A stretch of 32,611 bases of DNA from an uncultured Ruminococcus sp. GTDB lineage: Bacteria; Bacillota; Clostridia; Oscillospirales; Acutalibacteraceae. The notes below the pieces were generated by a model, which saw only the letters and a program-made list of their open reading frames with translations, did not search any database and was not told the DNA's origin. Made by a program: the position numbers and the translations under genes. This document shows, piece by piece, positions 17,160 to 24,104 of this stretch (position 1 is the first letter of the stretch; each line of letters starts with the position of its first letter). The stretch is from NCBI GenBank assembly GCA_902761345.1, contig CACWKD010000034.1:1-32611 (forward strand). Direction: 5' to 3'.

Positions 17160-17966
17160 TTAGATCCCTTTGGCAAATTCATACACTTTTTCAGACCATT
17201 TCCAAATGTCCCGGCAATCATTTGTGATATAATAAACTCTGCTTTTCAGTGTCTCGGGAATAATGCTCTTAAATGTCTCCTTATGATCTTCCGGAATGAC
17301 AATCGAATGTACCCAATCTGCCAATACAACTTCGTTACTAATTTTAAGCGGCAGTACACCGTCATATACGGCTTGTGGGTGTTTGATAAGATTGTCATAC
17401 TTGAAGAAAAACCTTACTCCGGGTGTAAAGCCCGAGCTGAGATCTTCATCGGTGGGAAATCGTCCCAGCTTTCTTTCCATTACAAGGCGATCCCCCGCCT
17501 GACAATTCCCCCACGCAAACATAATGTATTCAAAGTAATCCTCGGGATCGTTTGCCGCATTTGCTTTCTCGGCTTTCAGCTCCTTCGCAGGCATATTTCG
17601 AGCAATAATCGGAGAAAGCAGTTTTCCGCATTTTAGTATTTTCACGGCATTTTCTATCGGCGACGTATGGCATACAAAATCTGTCTTACAGCCTTTATAC
17701 ACCGGGCAAGCAGTACATTCCGTTATTAATACCGGAACAGCTACTCTTTTCCCGGTATTATATATTGTTTTGTATGCTTCTATAGCGTCTGCAACAGTTT
17801 TATCGGCTTCTATTCTGCATTCTCTGCCGTTGTCCTTTTCGTATCTTATGAAATCCAGTACCGATTGTATCTCCCAGTTTGTGATACGAGGATAATCAGA
17901 CAGACTTTTATAAAGCACTCCGTCCCAACATTCGGTACAGTCAAATTGTCCGATCTTAATAAGCAT
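17160..17966 (-). CDS. Unassigned cytosolic protein with Cys pairs, possible ADP-ribosyltransferase-like fold
   Basis: A 268-residue protein. The start at 17966 is chosen because GGGGAGGAAT lies just upstream; the open frame extends to 18107, but that part runs through an intercistronic hairpin and has no ribosome binding site. Residues 10-13 are CTEC, and 84-93 hold a CTAC...C cluster, suggesting a metal site. From residue ~97, the segments VCHTSPIENAVKILKCGKLLSP, FAWGNCQAGDRLVMERKLG and VRFFFKYDNLIKHPQAVYDG form a well-structured domain. The H-T-x(5-8)-I-x-x-G-x-L pattern resembles the start of DarT/ART-type ADP-ribosyltransferase folds, but no complete catalytic motif can be assigned. No membrane segment or signal peptide is seen. 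It lies downstream of the amylase gene; no functional link is evident. Confidence 0.6.
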   Translation of the reverse strand: MLIKIGQFDCTECWDGVLYKSLSDYPRITNWEIQSVLDFIRYEKDNGRECRIEADKTVADAIEAYKTIYNTGKRVAVPVLITECTACPVYKGCKTDFVCHTSPIENAVKILKCGKLLSPIIARNMPAKELKAEKANAANDPEDYFEYIMFAWGNCQAGDRLVMERKLGRFPTDEDLSSGFTPGVRFFFKYDNLIKHPQAVYDGVLPLKISNEVVLADWVHSIVIPEDHKETFKSIIPETLKSRVYYITNDCRDIWKWSEKVYEFAKGI

Positions 17967-18002
17967 AATACTATTCCTCCCCACTAACGCCATACATAAG
18001 GT

Positions 18003-18026
18003 ACAGACACCCTTTCGAGTGCCTGT
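18003..18026 (-). other. Intercistronic hairpin after the amylase gene
   Basis: ACAGGCACT pairs with GGTGTCTGT on the minus strand (9 pairs including two G-U, 6-base loop), 14 bases after the amylase stop. No T-run follows, so it is more likely an mRNA 3'-end stabiliser or weak terminator than a strong one. Confidence 0.5.
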
Positions 18027-18039
18027 ATAATAAGTTGCA

Positions 18040-18375
18040 TTATTTAAGGTATGTGCCTGTGGGGCCAATCTGACCCTTAACAGTATTGCTCGGAGTATCG
18101 AGAACATAAATTCTTGCGTTACCCTGACCGATAGTGTCGGTTGTAAGCGTGTTATTAGTTACTGTAACCTTCTCACCTGTTACTGCCTCATAATATGTAC
18201 CGTTGAGAACATCTTTAAATGTAGCGCCGCCTGATACTGTTACAAGTACATAGCTGTCAATGTCGCCCTCTGTGTAACGACGCTTATACGCAAACTTACC
18301 TGTACAGCCTGTTGTCGAATACTGACCCTTCTGTAAAGCAGGAACTTCGCGTCTGATCATATTAAGCTTCTGCAA
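18040..18375 (-). pseudogene. C-terminal part of the frameshifted GH13 amylase
   Basis: This 111-codon frame continues the amylase in the next reading frame. Its N-terminal residues KLNMIRREVPALQKG match the post-barrel part of GH13 enzymes (the KLxxIRREVPAL helix), and the rest is the C-terminal beta-sandwich (domain C). It has no ribosome binding site of its own. Restoring one T in the T-run at minus 18414-18412 would fuse it to the upstream frame, giving DFVADTLESPLAKHLQKL and a 770-residue protein. It is therefore part of the same gene, not an independent one. Confidence 0.85.
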
Positions 18376-20351
18376 ATGCTTTGCAAGAGGACTTTCAAGT
18401 GTATCTGCAACAAATCAGTAGCTGTAACATCACCCTCAACGTAGTCGCCAAAGTATGCGCGTCCTGTTTCCTCAAGAGGTAATTTACCTTCACCGCCGTC
18501 AATTACAACGCCCTTCTTAAACTCTACTTCGCTTCCGTAGTAGATACAAGGTATTCCTCTGAAAGTAAACATCAAGCTGAGGTTTTCTGCCCATTTTGCC
18601 GTACCGCCGCCAAAACGCAGCTTGTCATTAGGCTGAGGGCCATAGTCGTGTGAGTCAACATAAACTACATTCCATGTAGAGTCATTAAAGTATGGGTCTT
18701 CTTCCTTTGCAAGGTTAAATGCACTGCCTGCGTCACTGAAATTATAGTGAACAGTAAAGTCGATTGCACCCATTCCCGAGAACTGACTGTAATCAGGTGT
18801 ATGATACTCGTTGCCGCTGAGAAGTGCATTTGTAGATTTTGGCTGTGCGCTGAAATTCTTATCGTTATCTGCCCAATGCTGAAGAGTAAGATCCATATTA
18901 GAGTTAATACTATCTCTGTCTGTATCAAAGCTCCACTGGTCGAGCAGAGTATTATCCTGTTCTTTCCATGTATAGAACTGTACGGACTCGGACACATGCT
19001 CTCTGTACCAAATCTGTCCGTATCTTGTACAAACCTCTCCGAACATATAGAAGTTATCCGCTTTGCTTGTAAGCTGCGGCAGGAACATCGCATTGAGCGA
19101 AAGTCTTGAAATATGTCTTACTGTATCAACACGGAATGCGTCAACACCCATATTAATATAATTGCCGTAAATATCAACAAGCTTTTCTGCAACAGCAGGA
19201 TTTTCCGTATTAAGGTCAACGCAGTCACCTGCTATCTGACAGTACTTACAGGTCCAGTCGTCCCAGTTAAGACTTTGCCAGTGTCCGTTGTGATAATAGT
19301 TATTAACATTATATATTTCGCTTGTGGAAACCTTGCCTGTATCCCCCTTATCCTTGAGTGGGCTTTCTACTGCATTGTTAGTTTTTACTCCCGTATCCTT
19401 CATCAAATTCAGACGTTGGTCATACTGCTTCTGACCGGGCTGTGCCCAGTATTCCTCAGCAGATTTCAGTCCGTAAGTGTCCAACAGATAATCGGTAGGC
19501 ACCATACATTTTTCAATGTCGCCTAAGTCGGAAATATCATCATACTCTTTTGTAAAAATAGGACAGAATGTTGCTTCACCAAAGTTACCTGTGTGGTTCC
19601 ATACAACGTCCTGAATTATTTTCATATCTCTATCGTGGCAAGCGTCTATGAGATCCTGATATGTAGCGCCGTCACTCTCATATCTTGCGTCTACTTTTGA
19701 GAAGTCCATTGCGTGATAACCGTGATAATCGTAGCCGCTTCCGTTCTCTACAACAGGTGTTACCCAAACCGCACTAAATCCCAAAGCCTTAATGTAATCA
19801 AGCTTATCTATAAGACCTTTAAAGTCACCTCTCCAAGCAGGATCGGTATCGGGGTTATTATAGTTTGCGTCTTCCCAGCAGTGAACATTATTATCGGGAT
19901 CACCGTCATAAAATCTTGTTGTTACAACAAAATATATTGAATCCTCTCTGAGATCGCCTCTCTCGTAGGGATTAACATAAACGTGGATCGGGTCTTTATC
20001 AGTCCACTTGTTTTTATAATACCAGTATTCGCCTGATTTTGTTCTTGAAAGTTCAGGCGATCTGCTGTCCCCTGCAATAAACTGCATATTGACCTTGGTA
20101 AGATCATCAAAAGTATATTTATACCAGTTGCTGCCCATATCAGGATCCTTATCCATAGCAACACCGGGATACTCTGTTTCTATATTCTTTGGCAGACTGT
20201 TCCAGTAGTATATCGTAGGTGCTCCGTCCTCACAATAATAGTGAACAGTTATGCCTTTTGCCTTATCATCGGCTGCACTTGTAGTAACAACAGCAAGCGA
20301 AGCTATCATTATAAAGCTAAGTACCACAGCTATAATTCTCTTAAACGTCAT
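18357..20351 (-). CDS. Secreted GH13 alpha-amylase with N-terminal CBM26-like module (3'-frameshifted)
   Basis: An extracellular alpha-amylase cleaving alpha-1,4 bonds of starch. Residues 1-27 are a signal peptide. Residues ~33-128 resemble a CBM26 starch-binding module (IYYW, PGVAM, MGSNWYKYTF). The GH13 barrel runs from ~138, with region I DVVWNHTG (248-255), nucleophile Asp409 in FRVDTVRH, acid/base Glu439 in FGEV and the third acid Asp569 in DSHD. The reading frame breaks near residue 646: a missing T in a T-run (plus 18412-18414) diverts the last ~19 codons (ending CRSLI) away from domain C, which continues at 18040-18375. The barrel is complete but domain C is lost unless this is a sequencing error or is bypassed. 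No dockerin is seen, unlike its upstream neighbour, with which it shares the starch locus. Confidence 0.9.
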   Translation of the reverse strand: MTFKRIIAVVLSFIMIASLAVVTTSAADDKAKGITVHYYCEDGAPTIYYWNSLPKNIETEYPGVAMDKDPDMGSNWYKYTFDDLTKVNMQFIAGDSRSPELSRTKSGEYWYYKNKWTDKDPIHVYVNPYERGDLREDSIYFVVTTRFYDGDPDNNVHCWEDANYNNPDTDPAWRGDFKGLIDKLDYIKALGFSAVWVTPVVENGSGYDYHGYHAMDFSKVDARYESDGATYQDLIDACHDRDMKIIQDVVWNHTGNFGEATFCPIFTKEYDDISDLGDIEKCMVPTDYLLDTYGLKSAEEYWAQPGQKQYDQRLNLMKDTGVKTNNAVESPLKDKGDTGKVSTSEIYNVNNYYHNGHWQSLNWDDWTCKYCQIAGDCVDLNTENPAVAEKLVDIYGNYINMGVDAFRVDTVRHISRLSLNAMFLPQLTSKADNFYMFGEVCTRYGQIWYREHVSESVQFYTWKEQDNTLLDQWSFDTDRDSINSNMDLTLQHWADNDKNFSAQPKSTNALLSGNEYHTPDYSQFSGMGAIDFTVHYNFSDAGSAFNLAKEEDPYFNDSTWNVVYVDSHDYGPQPNDKLRFGGGTAKWAENLSLMFTFRGIPCIYYGSEVEFKKGVVIDGGEGKLPLEETGRAYFGDYVEGDVTATDLLQIHLKVLLQSICRSLI

Positions 20352-20382
20352 TTATGCTGTCACTCCTTTTTATTTTCCAAAA

Positions 20383-20431
20383 ACTGCATTTCGGCAGTAC
20401 AGACCGATTATGCGACCGTTCTATACTGCCG
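20383..20431 (-). promoter_or_regulatory. Two overlapping hairpins between the dockerin gene and the amylase gene
   Basis: A long stem pairs 20392-20406 with 20417-20431 (15 positions, one mismatch, one G-U). On the minus strand its 3' arm overlaps a short hairpin, ACTGC-CGAAAT-GCAGT (20398-20383), that is followed by a T-run. The two are mutually exclusive. On the plus strand the long hairpin is followed by seven T. It lies just 14 bases after the upstream stop and may set the ratio of the two products by termination or mRNA processing. Confidence 0.5.
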
Positions 20432-20444
20432 TTTTTTTATAATA

Positions 20445-22085
20445 TTATTTCAGTGTTTCAAGACCCAAAGAAGCTCTCTGAACCATAGAAGCATCTTTCA
20501 AGGAAATAACGCCGTCGTGGTTTACATCGCCTCTTGCAATCTGAGCGGTTGTAAGCATAATCTTTCCGATTGCCGCACTCTGAAGAATGTATGCGTCCTT
20601 CAACTCTACCTTACCTGTACGATCAACGTCACCAAGAATATCTGTATCTACCTCTGTCGTTGTATCTGTATCGGTTTGCGTATCAGTTGCTGTATCTGTC
20701 TGAGTATCGGTTGTTGTATCGGTTGTTGTATCAGTTTGCGTATCAGTCTGTGTATCGGTTGTTGTATCTGTCTGTGTGTCGGTCTGGGTATCTGTCTGAG
20801 TATCAGTCTGGGTATCGGTCGTGTTACCTTGCTCCTTAGTAACAACTACTGTGCACTCAGCCTTAAATCCACCGTCATTAGTTGTGGCAGTAATAACAGC
20901 AGTACCCTCTGCAACAGCCGTAACCTTACCGTTTGAAACAGTTGCAACCTTTTCATCACTTGATGTCCAAGTTACGCTCTTGTCATCTGCATTTGACGGA
21001 GTAACTGTTGCTGTAAGAGTTGTACTTTCGCCTGTCTTTAACTCTGCATTTGTCTTATCAAGTGCGATAGAAGCAACCTTTACAGGATTAACTGTTGTAT
21101 CCGTATCGCTTATCGGATTGCTTGTTGATTTAAATGTATATGTCACATCAACTGTCTTGTTGTTTACAGTATTGTTCTGAATATACATCTTAACTGTATA
21201 TTCACCCTCCTGATCAGGAGTAAATGTAACTCTGTTGCCTGTTGTATAGTAAGGTGTATTTACAGCGTTGCCGCTTGCGTCAAAAACCTCTGCCTTATAG
21301 AACAGAATATTGTTGTTTACCTTACCGCCCGCACCATTAATAGTTACAGTTGTCGAACCGCCCTTTTGGATTTCCGAACCGTTAGCAGGTGTTGCACTGA
21401 GGAATATCGGGTCTTCTGCATTTGCAGCGTCCTTGACTACATACTCAACAGTTCTGCTGTTAGTATCGCCCGATCCGTCTTTAACCTCAAAGAGAACCTT
21501 ATATGTTCCCTCTTTTGTCGGATTCCAAATTACAGACTTAGTGGATGAAAAATCCGACAACACTTCATTTGCATCTCCGCTTATAGAGATCTTATACTGG
21601 AGATCTCCGCTGCCGCCCTCTGCTTCCATAGCAAGCGTGATAGACGCACCTATATACTGCGGTGACTCGACATTGCCGCCAAAGGAAGTGATCTTAATGC
21701 CGCTTGTGTCATACATTGACCAAGTACCGCTGTCCACATCATATAAATTACCGGTAAAGGTCGTGACATTGTCTGTAAGCTTTTCTCCGCCACCGTCCTT
21801 GCAGACAATAATTCCGGTCAAATCACCTATATCATAAGGCAATTCAAACGAATAAACATTATCGCCCTCGGACGTCATAGCCTTTCCGGGCCAATCGGGC
21901 TTACCGCCATCGCCCCAGTAATACAAGTACGGCGTTGTTGTTTTTGTTGTTTTGACGTAAATTGTTGTACCAAGTGTGTCCGCTGAAGCACTTATAAAAA
22001 CACTTCCGCTGACCGCAAATAATAGTGCAAACACCAGCGCAACTGCCAGTGCCCTGCCTGCGGTCGATAGTCTTCTCTTAGCCAT
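20445..22085 (-). CDS. Non-catalytic starch-binding protein: CBM26-like, Ig-like, Big_2, Thr-Asp linker, dockerin
   Basis: A 546-residue secreted protein with no enzyme domain. The start at 22085 follows AAAGGAGG; the open frame upstream is not used. Residues 1-35 are a signal peptide. Residues ~40-127 form a CBM26-like module with YLYYWGDG and WPGKAM. Two Ig-like beta domains follow (~136-218 and ~225-318), then a Big_2 domain (~336-416, with SVTWTSSDEKVATVSNGKVTA). A Thr-Asp-Gln linker covers 421-480. A type I dockerin occupies ~484-546: the first loop is GDVDRTGKVELKD, in which one calcium-ligand Asp is Thr, and the second, GDVNHDGVISLKD, is canonical. This architecture resembles Ruminococcus bromii starch-adherence proteins of the amylosome. 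The likely role is anchoring starch to a cohesin-bearing complex. The amylase gene follows 93 bases downstream. Confidence 0.88.
   Translation of the reverse strand: MAKRRLSTAGRALAVALVFALLFAVSGSVFISASADTLGTTIYVKTTKTTTPYLYYWGDGGKPDWPGKAMTSEGDNVYSFELPYDIGDLTGIIVCKDGGGEKLTDNVTTFTGNLYDVDSGTWSMYDTSGIKITSFGGNVESPQYIGASITLAMEAEGGSGDLQYKISISGDANEVLSDFSSTKSVIWNPTKEGTYKVLFEVKDGSGDTNSRTVEYVVKDAANAEDPIFLSATPANGSEIQKGGSTTVTINGAGGKVNNNILFYKAEVFDASGNAVNTPYYTTGNRVTFTPDQEGEYTVKMYIQNNTVNNKTVDVTYTFKSTSNPISDTDTTVNPVKVASIALDKTNAELKTGESTTLTATVTPSNADDKSVTWTSSDEKVATVSNGKVTAVAEGTAVITATTNDGGFKAECTVVVTKEQGNTTDTQTDTQTDTQTDTQTDTTTDTQTDTQTDTTTDTTTDTQTDTATDTQTDTDTTTEVDTDILGDVDRTGKVELKDAYILQSAAIGKIMLTTAQIARGDVNHDGVISLKDASMVQRASLGLETLK
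20646..20825 (-). repeat. Low-complexity repeat encoding the Thr-Asp linker
   Basis: About 60 codons of near-repetitive ACN-GAY-ACN-CAG units encode TDTQ/TDTT repeats. The DNA repeat is imperfect (synonymous codons vary), so it is constrained at protein level but could change length by slippage. Confidence 0.85.
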
Positions 22086-22323
22086 TAAGCATTTCCTCCT
22101 TTTATGCATAAGTCGCATATTCTCTATTAAATTATAGTAAAATATAGAATTTAAATAATTCCCAAAAAGAATATAGCTCCAATTTCCCCTCCAAACTTTT
22201 TTTATTATCTTTGTGCATATTGACAAGCAATTTTATTATCACTTACTGCTGAAAATATACATTTAAATACTAATATATTTGTATGTGTTTTTTAAGTTCG
22301 TTTTATGATAACTATGTGATTTT

Positions 22324-22956
22324 TTATAATAAGATTTCCGCAAGACTTCTAAAAGTATTAGCTTTCACTTGTGCATTTTCCACCTCACCAAAACCGTACT
22401 CTGCGAAAATAAACGGAACTCCTGCCTGTGTTGCTGCCTGATAGTCGGAAATTGTATCTCCCACATATACAGGCGACTTTAGTCCCTCTCTCTGTGCAAC
22501 AAGTTTTATATTATCACCTTTTGACATACCTGTTCTTCCTGCGCATTCATAACCGTCGAAATACTTTTCAAGACCGTGAGCCTTAAAGAAAGCCTGTATA
22601 TACCCATCTTGACAGTTCGATACTACATACAGTCTATATTTTTCCTTTAGCTTTAAAAGAGTTTCCTCTACTCCCTCATACAAAATTCCTCCTACATCTG
22701 CAAGATATTCTTGCTCTGTGAGAATACATTTCTCCTTTATCTTCTTACGCTGCTCAGGTGTTGCAAAGGGAATTACTCTATCGAATATCTGTTCTATTCT
22801 AAGTCCCATACACTTGCTCAGCTCGTTATAATTCATCGTAGGCTCTATTCCGACAGATACGAGCGCTTTATTCCAAATTTCAACAACTGCGCCTACTGCG
22901 TCCCATAATGTTCCGTCCAAATCAAATAATACTGCGTCATACTGTTCCATTTTCAA
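22324..22956 (-). CDS. HAD-superfamily phosphatase
   Basis: A cytoplasmic HAD hydrolase of about 210 residues. Motif I is LFDLDGTLWD, motif II is VVSNCQDG, a Lys lies in MSKGDNI, and motif IV is VYVGDTISDYQAA. A helical cap of about 70 residues sits between motifs I and II, as in phosphoglycolate phosphatase-type (class I cap) enzymes. The substrate is unknown. The start is either TTG at 22956 or ATG at 22950, both behind AAGGAGAA. It overlaps the end of the upstream DUF188 gene by about 20 bases and probably shares its transcript. The 238 bases downstream (22086-22323) hold no gene; they carry the AT-rich leader of the starch-binding protein, where only a lone TATAAT near 22130 is promoter-like. 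Confidence 0.88.
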   Translation of the reverse strand: MKMEQYDAVLFDLDGTLWDAVGAVVEIWNKALVSVGIEPTMNYNELSKCMGLRIEQIFDRVIPFATPEQRKKIKEKCILTEQEYLADVGGILYEGVEETLLKLKEKYRLYVVSNCQDGYIQAFFKAHGLEKYFDGYECAGRTGMSKGDNIKLVAQREGLKSPVYVGDTISDYQAATQAGVPFIFAEYGFGEVENAQVKANTFRSLAEILL

Positions 22957-23395
22957 AAATTCTCCTTATAGTCTTTATAAATCTATCATTCTGTTCCTTG
23001 TTTCGTTTCGGAGGCCCTTTCAGTCTGCCTCCCGCACGCATAACTTTCTTGCCGACAGCACGGCTTTCAAGCAAACCGCTGATATTTTCGTCCGAATATA
23101 TTTTCCCGTCCTGATTTATTGCACACGCTTTCTTTGCAAGACACATCGCTGCAAGTCCATAATCCTGCGTTACGATAACATCACCCTCTCCGATATGATT
23201 TACAATATAGAAATCTGCGGCGTCCGCCCCCTGCGACACCACTATCGTTTCGGCAGTGCTTATATTGAAATAATGAGAACTGTCACACACTATCATACAC
23301 TGTACCGAATACTCGGCTGCAATTTTTGCTGCTTCCCTTACCACGGGACAGCCGTCTGCGTCTATTACAAGCTTGTTTAAACTCTTTGCAAACAT
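22937..23395 (-). CDS. YaiI/YqxD (DUF188) family protein
   Basis: A 152-residue protein of the DUF188 family. The hallmark N-terminal segment VIDADGCPV is present, with later conserved segments VVSQGADAADFYIVNHI, GDVIVTQDYGLAAMCL and a C-terminal Lys/Arg-rich tail with RAGGRLKGPP. The family is PIN-like in fold, with Asp residues suggesting a metal-dependent nuclease, but function is not established. The start at 23395 follows GAGGG; the open frame extends 22 codons further upstream without a ribosome binding site. It ends inside the start of the HAD gene. Confidence 0.88.
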   Translation of the reverse strand: MFAKSLNKLVIDADGCPVVREAAKIAAEYSVQCMIVCDSSHYFNISTAETIVVSQGADAADFYIVNHIGEGDVIVTQDYGLAAMCLAKKACAINQDGKIYSDENISGLLESRAVGKKVMRAGGRLKGPPKRNKEQNDRFIKTIRRIFENGTV

Positions 23396-23464
23396 TTTTC
23401 CCTCACTCAAAAAAATACAGGCAACACACATTTTTACTGCGGCTGCCTGCATAAAGATCATTAA

Positions 23465-23845
23465 TCAGTCTGTGGTTTTCTCGATAACCTCGTAAACACG
23501 GCCCTTCTGAGTAAGAACCTCATACTTCTCGTTGAATTCATCCATATCTGTACCCTCGGCAACAATAACCTTATACTTGTATGTACTCTCCTTAGTTACA
23601 GACGGTGCAAACCTTGTGAACAATAATGCACTTGTAAGGAAGAATGCTACTGCAAATACAAATGCGAACATTTCGATTTTTTCATCCGCAGGATCGGGAG
23701 AACCCGCTTTGATTATTCCCAGGATACTGACAGCAGTTGCTACTATCGTAAAGAAAGCGAAAAGAATAATCGGAATTGGTCTTGCCTCATCATCAACAAT
23801 GATCTTAGTAGTTTCTGTTCTACTTACAATTTTTACTCCACGCAT
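23465..23845 (-). CDS. Small two-helix membrane protein, unknown function
   Basis: A 126-residue protein with two membrane segments (~24-45 and ~58-77) and a soluble C-terminal part of ~45 residues (YKYKVIVAEGTDMDEFNEKYEV...). The start is ATG 23845, with a weak GGGTGGGA upstream; a GTG four codons earlier is the alternative. The C-terminal part has the look of a small alpha/beta domain ending KGRVYEVIEK. I do not recognise the family. It is first in a likely three-gene unit with DUF188 and HAD proteins (70-base gap). Confidence 0.65.
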   Translation of the reverse strand: MRGVKIVSRTETTKIIVDDEARPIPIILFAFFTIVATAVSILGIIKAGSPDPADEKIEMFAFVFAVAFFLTSALLFTRFAPSVTKESTYKYKVIVAEGTDMDEFNEKYEVLTQKGRVYEVIEKTTD

Positions 23846-23885
23846 AATTAATCCCACCCAAATTTTAAAATTTATCTTCTAAATA

Positions 23886-23914
23886 TATTCTACTATATTC
23901 TTTGTAAAATTCCA
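23886..23914 (-). promoter_or_regulatory. Promoter of the small membrane protein gene
   Basis: On the minus strand, TTGGAA (23914-23909), 17-base spacer, TAGAAT (23891-23886), 41 bases before the ATG at 23845. Confidence 0.45.
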
Positions 23915-23968
23915 ATAGTTTTTTAAAAAATTTTTTTAAAATTTTAATTTTTTATATAAATGCACAAC

Positions 23969-23995
23969 TTTTTATTTCATATTCCGAAATAAAAA
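23969..23995. terminator. AT-rich hairpin downstream of the protease gene
   Basis: TTTTTATTTC (23969-23978) pairs with GAAATAAAAA (23986-23995) around a 7-base loop. It is almost all A-T and lies 110 bases after the htrA-like stop, so terminator strength is doubtful. The rest of 23915-24104 is AT-rich with no gene. Confidence 0.35.
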
Positions 23996-24104
23996 ATCAT
24001 TTGTATTGGAAAACTTCACTTCAAAAATACCGTAAAATTATATTTATTAAACATTGTTATAAGCGCCCCTATACTTTGGAAAGCTTATCATCATTTACAA
24101 CATT

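Noticed and set aside
17160-18107. Longer 315-codon version of the unassigned Cys-cluster gene
   Set aside because: The extra 47 codons run through an intercistronic hairpin and lack a ribosome binding site; ATG 17966 has GGGGAGG upstream.
18040-18375. Independent small gene downstream of the amylase
   Set aside because: It continues GH13 domain C in a shifted frame and has no start signals of its own.
20646-20825. Possible CRISPR-like repeat array
   Set aside because: Units are short, irregular and coding in frame for TDTQ/TDTT; there are no spacers of uniform length.
20241-20936. Plus-strand Cys/Ile/Ser-rich open frame
   Set aside because: It lies opposite the Thr-Asp linker and the amylase/dockerin junction; its low-complexity pattern is the complement of the linker repeat and it has no ribosome binding site.
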